A stretch of 25,554 nt of DNA from CAG-1000 sp964545285. Its GTDB lineage: Bacteria > Bacillota_I > Bacilli_A > RF39 > UBA660. Under the pieces are notes generated by a model. That model saw nothing but the letters and a program-made list of their open reading frames with translations. It was not told where the DNA came from and did no database searches. Numbering within the stretch: position 1 is the first letter of the stretch; the number at the start of each line of letters is the position of its first letter. Where the stretch lies: the NCBI GenBank assembly GCA_964545285.1, contig CAZJEW010000016.1, forward strand, positions 1-25,554. Reading direction: 5' to 3'. Shown here piece by piece: positions 8,739 to 15,783 of this stretch. The translations under genes and the position numbers were made by a program.

Positions 8739-9539
8739 TTAACCAAATGAAACATCTAATATCATCATTATTGAAAAACCTACTAATGTAAATAATGCCA
8801 TTAAATCTTTTTTCTTATTTGATTGACTTTCTGGTATTAATTCTTCTACTACTACATATATCATCGCACCAGCTGCAAATGATAATAGAAATGGTAATAA
8901 TAACCTTACTTTTAGTACTAATAATGCCCCTAATATTCCTGAAATAGGTTCAACTATTCCGCTTAGTTGTCCATAAAAGAAAGATTTAAGTCTAGACATT
9001 CCTTCTCTTCTAAGTGGAACACTTACTGCTGTTCCTTCAGGAAAATTTTGTATTCCTATACCAAAAGCTAAAATACATGCAGCAATTAAAGTTGCCCCAT
9101 CTAAATTATAAGCAAGAGATCCAAATGCAACACCTACTGCTAACCCTTCTGGTATATTATGAATAGTAATAGAAGATACAAGCATTAAAGACCTTTTTAA
9201 GCTTTTATTTGAATCTTTTTTATAAAAGCAATCAAATATCTTATCAGATAAAAAAAGTAAAACACCACCACCAAAAAACCCTGAAAAAGATATTAACCAT
9301 ACATTCATATTTAAATTATTAGCCATATCAATACTAGGAGACAATAAAGAAAAAAAAGATGCAGCAATCATAACACCAGCAGAAATACCAAGCATAGCAT
9401 CCATTACATTTTTATTTATTTTTTTAAAAAAGAATACAAAAGAAGCACCCAAAGCAGTAACACTCCATGTAAATAAAGTAGCAATTAAAGCTTGATAAAT
9501 ATGATTTAAATTTACAAACCAATTTATTATAAATATCAC
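8739..9539 (-). CDS. ZIP-family divalent metal transporter (ZupT/GufA-like)
   Basis: A 266-residue polytopic membrane protein with about eight hydrophobic segments. The ZIP metal-site motifs are clear: HNIPEG at 127-132 (TM4) and QNFPEG at 164-169 (TM5), with EE at 232-233 on a later helix. This class imports zinc and other divalent metals (iron, manganese, cobalt) into the cytoplasm; the exact metal cannot be read from sequence. The start is uncertain. The longest frame opens at GTG 9537-9539, but that GTG lies inside the only good ribosome binding site (AGGTGAT). There is no ATG nearby in frame; an ATA at 9528-9530, 8 bases past the AGG, has ideal spacing. It follows the lysS terminator, and no consensus promoter of its own is obvious. 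Confidence 0.88.
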   Translation of the reverse strand: MIFIINWFVNLNHIYQALIATLFTWSVTALGASFVFFFKKINKNVMDAMLGISAGVMIAASFFSLLSPSIDMANNLNMNVWLISFSGFFGGGVLLFLSDKIFDCFYKKDSNKSLKRSLMLVSSITIHNIPEGLAVGVAFGSLAYNLDGATLIAACILAFGIGIQNFPEGTAVSVPLRREGMSRLKSFFYGQLSGIVEPISGILGALLVLKVRLLLPFLLSFAAGAMIYVVVEELIPESQSNKKKDLMALFTLVGFSIMMILDVSFG

Positions 9540-9574
9540 CTATATTAAGATATGTAATATTTAAAAATAAGTTA

Positions 9575-9603
9575 TTAAAAAAGATAGATTACTTTCTATC
9601 TTT
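9575..9603 (-). terminator. Terminator of the aspS-lysS operon
   Basis: Perfect 9-bp stem, minus-strand AAAGATAGA (9595-9603) with TCTATCTTT (9580-9588), 6-base loop, followed by a T run. The 5' arm encodes the last residues of LysS and the TAA stop is in the loop. Confidence 0.8.
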
Positions 9604-11073
9604 CATATGTGGAAATAATAAAACATCTCTTATAGAATCTTTTTCTAAAAATAACATACATAATCTATCTATTCCATATCCTATACCACCTGCCGGAGGC
9701 ATACCATATTCTAAAGCTTCTACAAAATCCATATCAATATCATTTGCTTCTTCATTTCCAAGATTCTTTTCTCTTAATTGTTCCTCAAATCTTTCTAATT
9801 GATCAATAGGATCATTAAGTTCAGTATATGCATTAGCAAATTCTTTACCACCAATAAACAATTCAAATCTTTGAACAAATCTTGGATCATCAGGAGTCTT
9901 TTTAGTAAGAGGACTTATTTCAATAGGATGTCTTAATAAAAATGTAGGTTGTATTAATTTTTCTTCACAATATTTTTCAAAGAATGCAAATATAATATGT
10001 CCTACAACATAATGATCTTCTACTTCAACATCATGTTCTATAGCAATCTTTTTAGCTTCTTCTAAAGTCATTTCTTTACTAAAATCAACTCCAGCATATT
10101 CTTTAATACAATCAACCATTGAAATCCTTTTAAAAGGTTTACTAAGATCAATTTCATAACCACACCAATTAAATATATCTTTATTAAATACATCTTTAGC
10201 AATAGTTTTAAACATACTTTCAGTCATTTCCATCATACCATCTAAATTAGAATATGCAAGGTAAGCTTCCATCATTGTAAATTCAGGATTATGTTTTGTA
10301 TCAACACCCTCATTTCTAAATGTTCTTCCTATTTCATATACTGATTCCATACCACCAACTAATAATCTTTTTAATGGTAATTCTAAAGCAATTCTTAAAT
10401 AGAATTCCATATCAAGTGCATTATGATGAGTAACAAAAGGTCTAGCAGAAGCACCTGTTAAAAGAGGTTGTAATACGGAAGTTTCTACTTCAGTAAATCC
10501 TCTATTGTCCATAAAGTTTTGAATACATCTAATTATTCTTGGTCTAGTAAATGCAACATACTTAGAATCATCATTCATAATTAAATCAACATATCTTCTT
10601 CTATATCTTTCTTCAATATCAGTAAGACCGTGAAATTTCTCAGGAAGTGGTTTTAATGCTTTAACTAAATGTGTATATTTTAAACATTTAATAGTTAGTT
10701 CTCCGCTATTAGTCTTCATTAATTTTCCATATACTCCAACTATATCTCCAATATCAGCACTTTTAAATAAATTATAACTATCTTCACCAATATCATTTAT
10801 TGAAATATATACTTGAATAGAACCAGTTTTATCTTTAATACTGAAAAATGATGCTTTACCCATCTTTCTAATAAACATAATTCTACCAGCTACAGTTGCA
10901 GTATCATTCATATTTTCAAATGAATCATGCTCAACATCTACATATTTATCTTTAAGTTCTTGTGCATAAGAATCTCTTTCAAATCTATCTCCAAAAGGAT
11001 CCATTCCTAGTTCTCTTATTTTATTTAATTTATCTCTTCTAATTTGTTCTTGTTCCGTAAATACTCTTTCCAT
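9589..11073 (-). CDS. lysS: Lysyl-tRNA synthetase, class II
   Basis: Charges tRNA-Lys with lysine in the cytosol. 494 residues, the normal bacterial length. An anticodon-binding OB fold occupies about 60-145; class II motif 1 lies near 174-195; motif 2 is TFRNEGVDTKHNPEFTMMEA at about 251-270; motif 3 is GGIGYGIDRL at 462-471. HNPEF and the closing LLFPHMKDRK are typical of LysRS. ATG 11071-11073 has an AAAGGAG site. Only 15 bases separate it from aspS, so it is cotranscribed and falls under the same aspartate T-box leader; its own terminator overlaps its stop codon. Confidence 0.96.
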   Translation of the reverse strand: MERVFTEQEQIRRDKLNKIRELGMDPFGDRFERDSYAQELKDKYVDVEHDSFENMNDTATVAGRIMFIRKMGKASFFSIKDKTGSIQVYISINDIGEDSYNLFKSADIGDIVGVYGKLMKTNSGELTIKCLKYTHLVKALKPLPEKFHGLTDIEERYRRRYVDLIMNDDSKYVAFTRPRIIRCIQNFMDNRGFTEVETSVLQPLLTGASARPFVTHHNALDMEFYLRIALELPLKRLLVGGMESVYEIGRTFRNEGVDTKHNPEFTMMEAYLAYSNLDGMMEMTESMFKTIAKDVFNKDIFNWCGYEIDLSKPFKRISMVDCIKEYAGVDFSKEMTLEEAKKIAIEHDVEVEDHYVVGHIIFAFFEKYCEEKLIQPTFLLRHPIEISPLTKKTPDDPRFVQRFELFIGGKEFANAYTELNDPIDQLERFEEQLREKNLGNEEANDIDMDFVEALEYGMPPAGGIGYGIDRLCMLFLEKDSIRDVLLFPHMKDRK

Positions 11074-11088
11074 TATTTACTCCTTTCT

Positions 11089-12828
11089 TTAATCTCTTAC
11101 TTTTATATGAGTTTCTCTTAATTGTTTTTCAAATACATCATTAGGAGAACCCATAAGAGCATCTGCTCCATTAGCAGCCATTGGAAATGCAACCATTTCT
11201 CTTATATTTTCTTCATCTTTTAAAAGCATTAATATTCTATCAATACCAGGAGCCATTCCTGCATGAGGAGGAGCACCATATTGAAATGCTGTATATAGAG
11301 ATGGAAATTTTGATTCAACTACTTTTTCATCATAACCAGCTATTTCAAATGCTTTCTTTAACATTATTGGACTATAATCTCTTTCACCACCAGAAGCCAT
11401 TTCTAGACCATTACATACAAAGTCATATTGACAAGCAATTATTTCATCTGGTTTCATATTTAATAATGAATCCATACCACCTCTTGGCATACTGAATGGA
11501 TTATGAGTAAAATCATATTTATTATCTTCTTCATTCCATTCATACATTGGGAAATCATTAATAATACAAAATTCATATTTAGATTTATCTATAAGATTAA
11601 ATTCACTGCTCAATCTATTTCTAAGATTTCCACATAATTTAGAGAACTTTTCATTTGAATCCCCAATCATTATAAATAATACATTTCCATCTTTATAAAC
11701 TAATTTAGATTTAAGTTGCTTTTTTTCATTATCACTTAATAATTTATCTATAGATCCTATAGAATCTTTATCAATTTTAGCAACAATTAAATTTTTAGCA
11801 CCAAGATTTTTATATTCTTCTTCTATTTTTTTATACCATGAATTTGATTTATCACTATTAGGAACTACAATACATTTAATAGTATTATTTTTGAATAAAT
11901 CGCTTTCGTTATTTTTTAATATTTCAGTAATATTTTCTATAATTAATGGGCTTCTTAAATCCGGCTTATCACTTCCATATTTTTCCATAGCTTCCTTATA
12001 TGGTATTCTTCTAAATGGTCTTTCACTTACTTCATGACAACCAAATTTTTTAAACGTATCATAAAATACTCTTTCGCCTACTTCATAAACATCTTCTTCA
12101 GTAGCAAAGCACATTTCAAGGTCTAATTGATAAAATTCTCCATATAATCTATCACTTCTAGGGTCTTCATCTCTAAAGCAAGGTGCAATTTGAAAATATC
12201 TATCAAAACCACTACACATTAATAATTCTTTAAATATTTGAGGTGCTTGAGGTAATGCATAAAATTTTCCTTTAAATTTTCTTGATGGAACTATAAAATC
12301 TCTTGCTCCTTCAGGACTAGATGCAGTTAATATCGGTGTTTGAATTTCAGTAAATTTCATATCTTTCATAGTGTGTCTAATAAAATCAATTACATCTGTT
12401 CTAAATTTTATACCATCATGTACACTTTTATTTCTTAAATCTAAATATCTATATTTAAGTCTTGTTTCTTCACTTGATGTTTTAGATGTTTTAGTTTCGA
12501 ATGGTAAAGTATTAAACACATCTCCTAAAATTTCTAAAGTATTAATATTTACTTCTATTTCACCAGTAGACATATTCTTGTTAATCATATCAGAAGTTCT
12601 TTCATTAACTATTCCAGTAACTGTACAAGTAGCTTCTTTATTTAATTTAGAATACTTTTCAACATCACTGCTTATTAATTGAACGATTCCAGTTTCATCC
12701 CTAAGAGTAATAAAAACTAAACTTCCTAGATTACGGATAGTATCTATCCATCCAGCTAGTCTCACTTCTTTTCCAACATATTTTTTGGTTACTTCACCAC
12801 AGTATACATTCCTATACTTATTTTCCAT
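11089..12828 (-). CDS. aspS: Aspartyl-tRNA synthetase
   Basis: Charges tRNA-Asp. I take ATG 12826-12828 as the start (579 residues, MENKYRN) because a strong GGAGGAAA site lies at 12831-12838; the reading frame remains open to a TTG four codons upstream, which would lie on top of that site. Seen: N-terminal OB fold (about 1-110), a SSPEGARDF flipping-loop segment, motif 2 with FRDEDPRSDR, a bacterial-type GAD insertion (about 285-420), and motif 3 GMAPGIDRIL. The motif-2 continuation LYGEFYQLDLEM differs from the common QPEFTQID form but is a known variant class. It is first in an aspS-lysS operon behind a T-box leader, so it is expected to rise when tRNA-Asp is uncharged. Whether it also charges tRNA-Asn cannot be decided here. 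Confidence 0.95.
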   Translation of the reverse strand: MENKYRNVYCGEVTKKYVGKEVRLAGWIDTIRNLGSLVFITLRDETGIVQLISSDVEKYSKLNKEATCTVTGIVNERTSDMINKNMSTGEIEVNINTLEILGDVFNTLPFETKTSKTSSEETRLKYRYLDLRNKSVHDGIKFRTDVIDFIRHTMKDMKFTEIQTPILTASSPEGARDFIVPSRKFKGKFYALPQAPQIFKELLMCSGFDRYFQIAPCFRDEDPRSDRLYGEFYQLDLEMCFATEEDVYEVGERVFYDTFKKFGCHEVSERPFRRIPYKEAMEKYGSDKPDLRSPLIIENITEILKNNESDLFKNNTIKCIVVPNSDKSNSWYKKIEEEYKNLGAKNLIVAKIDKDSIGSIDKLLSDNEKKQLKSKLVYKDGNVLFIMIGDSNEKFSKLCGNLRNRLSSEFNLIDKSKYEFCIINDFPMYEWNEEDNKYDFTHNPFSMPRGGMDSLLNMKPDEIIACQYDFVCNGLEMASGGERDYSPIMLKKAFEIAGYDEKVVESKFPSLYTAFQYGAPPHAGMAPGIDRILMLLKDEENIREMVAFPMAANGADALMGSPNDVFEKQLRETHIKVRD

Positions 12829-12844
12829 AATTTCCTCCAAAAAT

Positions 12845-12902
12845 AAAAAATCTATAATGTAAGCGCGTACTTAGACGCTGTGCCATCTTACTTCATAGAT
12901 TT
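12845..12902 (-). terminator. T-box leader antiterminator and enclosing terminator-like stem
   Basis: Minus-strand AATCTAT (12895-12901) pairs with ATAGATT (12849-12855), followed by a T run at 12845-12850. Nested inside is GTAAG (12887-12891) with CTTAC (12859-12863) and GCGT (12875-12878) with ACGC (12865-12868), leaving the TGGC-containing T-box as a bulge. The inner hairpin looks like the antiterminator and the outer stem plus T run like the intrinsic terminator. Confidence 0.6.
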
Positions 12903-13052
12903 ATTTCTATCTTTAATCTTTATCGCAGATATGCGTTTAAGTTTAGGAATCTGTCACTCTTTTTTTTCATAAATTTAACTATTATTAGCTTACACCAACC
13001 ACTAACTCTCTATAAATTGAGTTAAATTATTACTTCTTCCCTCATCACTTAT
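12845..13052 (-). ncRNA. T-box riboswitch leader, aspartate type, upstream of aspS-lysS
   Basis: The leader senses uncharged tRNA. The T-box element at 12876-12889 reads AAGATGGCACAGCG, 11 of 14 matching the classical consensus; its TGGC would pair with the GCCA end of a tRNA carrying discriminator G, as tRNA-Asp does. Stem I is clear: AATTTAAC (13021-13028) pairs with GTTAAATT (12972-12979), an AGAGAG bulge and a TTAG/CTAA helix hold the apical loop GGTTGGTGTAAG, and lower GGAA/TTCC pairing closes the stem. The proposed specifier is GAC (Asp) at 12953-12955, followed by A as expected. A small stem III (CGCA/TGCG) follows. Structural pairing was done by eye. Confidence 0.85.
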
Positions 13053-13059
13053 GTAATAG

Positions 13060-13088
13060 ATTATAATATTAATAATCTATTTTGTCAA
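13060..13088 (-). promoter_or_regulatory. Consensus promoter of the aspS-lysS T-box leader
   Basis: Minus-strand TTGACA (13083-13088), 17-base spacer, TATAAT (13060-13065): an exact sigma-A consensus. Transcription would start near 13052, just ahead of stem I. It begins about 20 bases after the preceding gene's stop. Confidence 0.85.
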
Positions 13089-13108
13089 TTGTTTTCTGAT
13101 TTAATGTT

Positions 13109-13684
13109 CTACGCATTTCTAAGTTTATCCATATAATTATTAATTTTTGATGCCCAAGATGTTGACGTAGCATATTTAGGATTTATAGCTTCCGGAGTTG
13201 TAAGTCCATTATTATAATAACTAGCTAGTTTATCGATTGTATATTTAAGTCCTTCTTCTTTACTACCAAAACTTCTATAGCTTCCACCATTACATCCTGG
13301 ACTTCCTTTAATACCACCATAATTATTACATGTTCTTGCTAAATAACTACAGGTCCACATACAACCAGTTTCTTCTAATATAACAGCTGCGGTTAAATAA
13401 GGATCTACTCCTTTTTCAATAGAATAACTAGCAACAAAATAACCTTCACCTTCCAAAGAAGAGTTAAACAACTTATCTAATTTATTACCTATATCATTAA
13501 CATATTCACCATTAAAAAAATTCATTTTTAAGTATTCTTGGTACTTAACATCAAAATTATTTATTAATACATCTGTATCCATAACTAATTCATAATCTAT
13601 TTCTATTTCTTTCTTAGGATAAAAGATCAACATTAATACTATTATACTAATAGTAACAATTAAACTAATAATTATATTCTTCAT
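13109..13684 (-). CDS. Membrane-anchored glucosaminidase-like cell-wall hydrolase
   Basis: 191 residues. An N-terminal hydrophobic helix (about 3-22) anchors or exports it. The rest (about 75-190) resembles the mannosyl-glycoprotein endo-beta-N-acetylglucosaminidase (GH73-like) domain of LytG-type autolysins: DPYLTAAVILEETG with the likely catalytic Glu at 104 or 105, NNYGGIKG near 120-127, FGSKEEGLKYTIDKLASYY, then a tail with WASKINNYMDKL. It would cut peptidoglycan glycan strands. Four Cys (108, 112, 119, 131) surround the active site and could form disulfides outside the cell. ATG 13682-13684 has a GAAGGAG site. It has its own promoter and is not coupled to neighbours. It is a small member with no wall-binding domain. 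Confidence 0.75.
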   Translation of the reverse strand: MKNIIISLIVTISIIVLMLIFYPKKEIEIDYELVMDTDVLINNFDVKYQEYLKMNFFNGEYVNDIGNKLDKLFNSSLEGEGYFVASYSIEKGVDPYLTAAVILEETGCMWTCSYLARTCNNYGGIKGSPGCNGGSYRSFGSKEEGLKYTIDKLASYYNNGLTTPEAINPKYATSTSWASKINNYMDKLRNA

Positions 13685-13712
13685 ATTACTCCTTCTAAAG
13701 TGTGTAATATTT

Positions 13713-13741
13713 ATTTTAACATAATTATTTTTATATTACAA
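13713..13741 (-). promoter_or_regulatory. Promoter of the glucosaminidase-like gene
   Basis: Minus-strand TTGTAA (13736-13741), 17-base spacer, TAAAAT (13713-13718) preceded by TGT, giving an extended -10. Confidence 0.6.
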
Positions 13742-13742
13742 A

Positions 13743-14228
13743 TTAATAATCACTATTTAATCTTTCAAAATTAATATTAATTTTTTTAAGACATATTTTT
13801 ATAAAATCTTTATTTGAATAACCTAACTTATCAACAACCAATATTAAATCATTTAAAGCATTAATTAATCTAGATTCAATAATATCACCTTTAAGTTCAC
13901 TACACTCATCAAAAAGTCTTATAAATATACTTGTAGCATCTTCATCATAATCATTTAGTTTTATATCACTCAAATCCATATCTAATCTATGACAAAAATA
14001 CATAATCATAAGCAAACAATCAGCAGCTTCTTCAAGAACAATATCTTTATCTTTAGGTTTTTTTATACTCCAATATTTAAAAACTTTAGATTCATTAGCA
14101 AATTCACCTAATTCAACTAATAACTCTAATATGTTTTTATTTTCTATTTCAATACTATCTCCATATCTTTCAAGAAATATATTATCTAATTTTTTGTTTT
14201 TTTCATAAACTTCCAAGTACTCTTTCAT
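13743..14228 (-). CDS. dUTPase-like all-alpha NTP pyrophosphohydrolase (dUTPase_2/MazG-like)
   Basis: Probably hydrolyses dUTP (or a related NTP) to the monophosphate and pyrophosphate, keeping uracil out of DNA. 161 residues from ATG 14226-14228, chosen because a GGGAG site lies just upstream; the frame stays open to a TTG at 14259-14261 that lacks such a site. The family's Mg-binding helices are visible: ELLVELGEFANE (35-46) with E39 and E42, KYWS (51-54), and LEEAAD (65-70) with E67 and D70. That set matches dimeric dUTPases of Gram-positives and phages. The start is inside the 3' end of the deoxyribosyltransferase gene (26-base overlap), suggesting coupled synthesis. MazG-type specificity for another nucleotide is the main alternative. 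Confidence 0.78.
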   Translation of the reverse strand: MKEYLEVYEKNKKLDNIFLERYGDSIEIENKNILELLVELGEFANESKVFKYWSIKKPKDKDIVLEEAADCLLMIMYFCHRLDMDLSDIKLNDYDEDATSIFIRLFDECSELKGDIIESRLINALNDLILVVDKLGYSNKDFIKICLKKININFERLNSDY

Positions 14229-14691
14229 ATACTCTCCCATCTGCCATTTGTTTAGACTCAACCATTAATTCTTCCAAAGAATCTATAGGTTTTGCATTAC
14301 ACTCTACTCCATATAACCAATCTAAATATGAATTTTTATCAGAATTATTAGGTCTTCCATATATACATTTTTGAGAAGACAACCAATATCCAAATTCAAC
14401 ATTAGTTGTAAATCCTGGCATAGTATTTATTTCTCTTGGAACCCAAAAGGCAATAACTGATGCATTAGTTAATGCAAATCTTTCCCATTGCATTTGTTTT
14501 AATTTATCTTCAAAAACAGTATTATCACTATACTCAGGAACATACACTACTCCATCATACCCAATATCATTTAAAACTTTTAATGCTTCCTTTCTCCACG
14601 AAATAATATCCTTTCTTCTAGGTGTAGGCCCAGCTAAAAAAATAGATTTATTTGAAAGAACAGGTTCACTATCAGAATAACTTACTACCAT
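14203..14691 (-). CDS. Nucleoside 2-deoxyribosyltransferase-like protein
   Basis: 162 residues from ATG 14689-14691, which has a GAGG site at good spacing; a TTG two codons upstream is too close to that site. The Rossmann-like NDT fold is indicated by IFLAGPTPR (17-25), SWRKEAL (31-37), MQWERFALTNASVIAFW and TTNVEFGYW with the likely catalytic Glu at 99. Members exchange the base on, or hydrolyse, deoxyribonucleosides and related nucleotides. The neighbour is a dUTPase-like gene overlapping it by 26 bases, so the pair looks like a nucleotide salvage or sanitation unit. Its stop is the only TGA stop in the window, used where the reading frames overlap. Closest to the NDT-2 type subgroup; exact substrate unknown. 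Confidence 0.75.
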   Translation of the reverse strand: MVVSYSDSEPVLSNKSIFLAGPTPRRKDIISWRKEALKVLNDIGYDGVVYVPEYSDNTVFEDKLKQMQWERFALTNASVIAFWVPREINTMPGFTTNVEFGYWLSSQKCIYGRPNNSDKNSYLDWLYGVECNAKPIDSLEELMVESKQMADGRVYERVLGSL

Positions 14692-14713
14692 AATCAATAC
14701 CTCACAATTATTA

Positions 14714-14722
14714 ATTATATCA
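14714..14722 (-). promoter_or_regulatory. Extended -10 promoter of the deoxyribosyltransferase-dUTPase pair
   Basis: Minus-strand TGATATAAT (14714-14722), a full extended -10, 22 bases before the start codon. No good -35 is seen; the upstream sequence is the terminator of the J-domain gene. Confidence 0.5.
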
Positions 14723-14726
14723 TATA

Positions 14727-14761
14727 ATAAAAATAAACTACTAAAATATAGTAATTTATTT
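14727..14761 (-). terminator. Terminator of the J-domain gene
   Basis: A 13-bp stem with one G-U: minus-strand AAATAAATTACTA (14749-14761) pairs with TAGTAGTTTATTT (14731-14743) around a 5-base loop, then TTATTAT. The last Lys codon and TAA stop of the J-domain gene are in the 5' arm. Confidence 0.75.
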
Positions 14762-15178
14762 CATTCTCATCGTATGTATAATCGGTGTACTATTCGTACC
14801 ATAATTATATGATTCATATAAAGGACATATATTTAAATATGTAATTAAATTAATCATATCTTTCTTAATACCTTTAGCTTCACTTAAAGATACTGAATCA
14901 AGAGGTTTAGTAGTTTGATCTAATGCTTCATTAATCCATTTAATTTTAGGAGTTAATGCACATATAGAATCACTTTCACCAATAGAGTAATCATATCTAA
15001 TTTTTTCATTAGGATTAGAAAGTACTCTATAGGCTTCATTTATTTTTAAAAGTTCACCTTCCGAATTATTGTTTCTATCAGGATGAAAATGATACACAAG
15101 AAATCTATATGCAGATTTAATTACTCTCATACTAGCATTTCTACTTACACCTAATATTTGATAATAATTAAGTTTCAT
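14756..15178 (-). CDS. Small J-domain (DnaJ-like) co-chaperone
   Basis: 140 residues. Residues 3-66 form a J domain: NYYQILGV, a helix II with AYRFLVYHFHPDR carrying HPD at 32-34, and helix III with INEAYRVLSNPNEKIRYDY. HPD stimulates the ATPase of an Hsp70 (DnaK). There is no Gly/Phe linker, zinc finger or substrate-binding domain, so it is not DnaJ itself; the C-terminal 70 residues are unrecognised and may recruit a specific client. The AGGGGAA site overlaps the stop of the upstream unrecognised gene (10-base gap), so the two are made together and that protein is a candidate client or partner. Confidence 0.85.
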   Translation of the reverse strand: MKLNYYQILGVSRNASMRVIKSAYRFLVYHFHPDRNNNSEGELLKINEAYRVLSNPNEKIRYDYSIGESDSICALTPKIKWINEALDQTTKPLDSVSLSEAKGIKKDMINLITYLNICPLYESYNYGTNSTPIIHTMRMK

Positions 15179-15188
15179 ATCTTTTCCC

Positions 15189-15728
15189 CTATCTTTTTTT
15201 AGCTATTAATAATAATTCCCTATTACTTCTTTTATATTGTTCTTCTATAAGTACATAACCATTTCTATTTTTAAAATTTAAGAAGTCATATACTATATTA
15301 TATAAATGCTTTAATTCACAAAGATCTTTATCATTAGTATCCATTACATATCCAGCAAAAACATCTTGTTTAAGTCCTGGAAGTAACGTTAAATCATTCG
15401 AAAAGCCATTTACAACAACAGTGTCAAATTCATTAATATTTGGATTATTAACAACTTTACCAATTTTAATACCAACATCTCCAAAAGGACTATATAGTCT
15501 TCCTTCAGCACCCTTTATTCTACTTCTAAAAGCATCCATTTTGTCAAAATCTCTTGACAACAAAAACATTTTTTTAGCAAATCGTTTAGAAAAAATAGAT
15601 GACAAAGAATTGCTTGGACTAGTACATTCAGTAATTTCTAAAATACTTTTATCACTTTCAAGCCCATATTCCATCATTTTATTAGCGATTAACATGCTAT
15701 CTCTTAAAGGTATGTTTTTTCCTTCCAT
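15189..15728 (-). CDS. Unrecognised protein cotranscribed with a J-domain protein
   Basis: 179 residues that I cannot assign. It is soluble, with no signal peptide, membrane helix or Cys cluster. Visible segments: a Lys/Arg-rich stretch (KRFAKKMFLLSRDFDKMDAFRSRIKG, about 48-73), then alternating beta-like hydrophobic runs such as FDTVVVNGF near 101-109 and a C-terminal GYVLIEEQYKRSNRELLLIAKKR. The FDTVVVNGF and YVLIEE strands are reminiscent of the second half of a Rossmann/methyltransferase fold, but no SAM-binding GxGxG is visible, so this is only a weak suggestion. The start is firm: AGGAGGAA is 5 bases before ATG. It has its own promoter, and the J-domain gene follows after 10 bases. Confidence 0.7.
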   Translation of the reverse strand: MEGKNIPLRDSMLIANKMMEYGLESDKSILEITECTSPSNSLSSIFSKRFAKKMFLLSRDFDKMDAFRSRIKGAEGRLYSPFGDVGIKIGKVVNNPNINEFDTVVVNGFSNDLTLLPGLKQDVFAGYVMDTNDKDLCELKHLYNIVYDFLNFKNRNGYVLIEEQYKRSNRELLLIAKKR

Positions 15729-15754
15729 AAGATTCCTCCTATAAATTGACTAAT

Positions 15755-15783
15755 ATTATAACATATAACACTTAATAAATCAA
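15755..15783 (-). promoter_or_regulatory. Promoter of the unrecognised protein/J-domain pair
   Basis: Minus-strand TTGATT (15778-15783), 17-base spacer, TATAAT (15755-15760) with TGT just before it (extended -10). The -35 immediately follows the stop codon of the nucleotidyltransferase gene. Confidence 0.7.

Noticed and set aside
11181..12682. Plus-strand frames opposite aspS
   Set aside because: Antisense shadows of a firmly identified synthetase gene.
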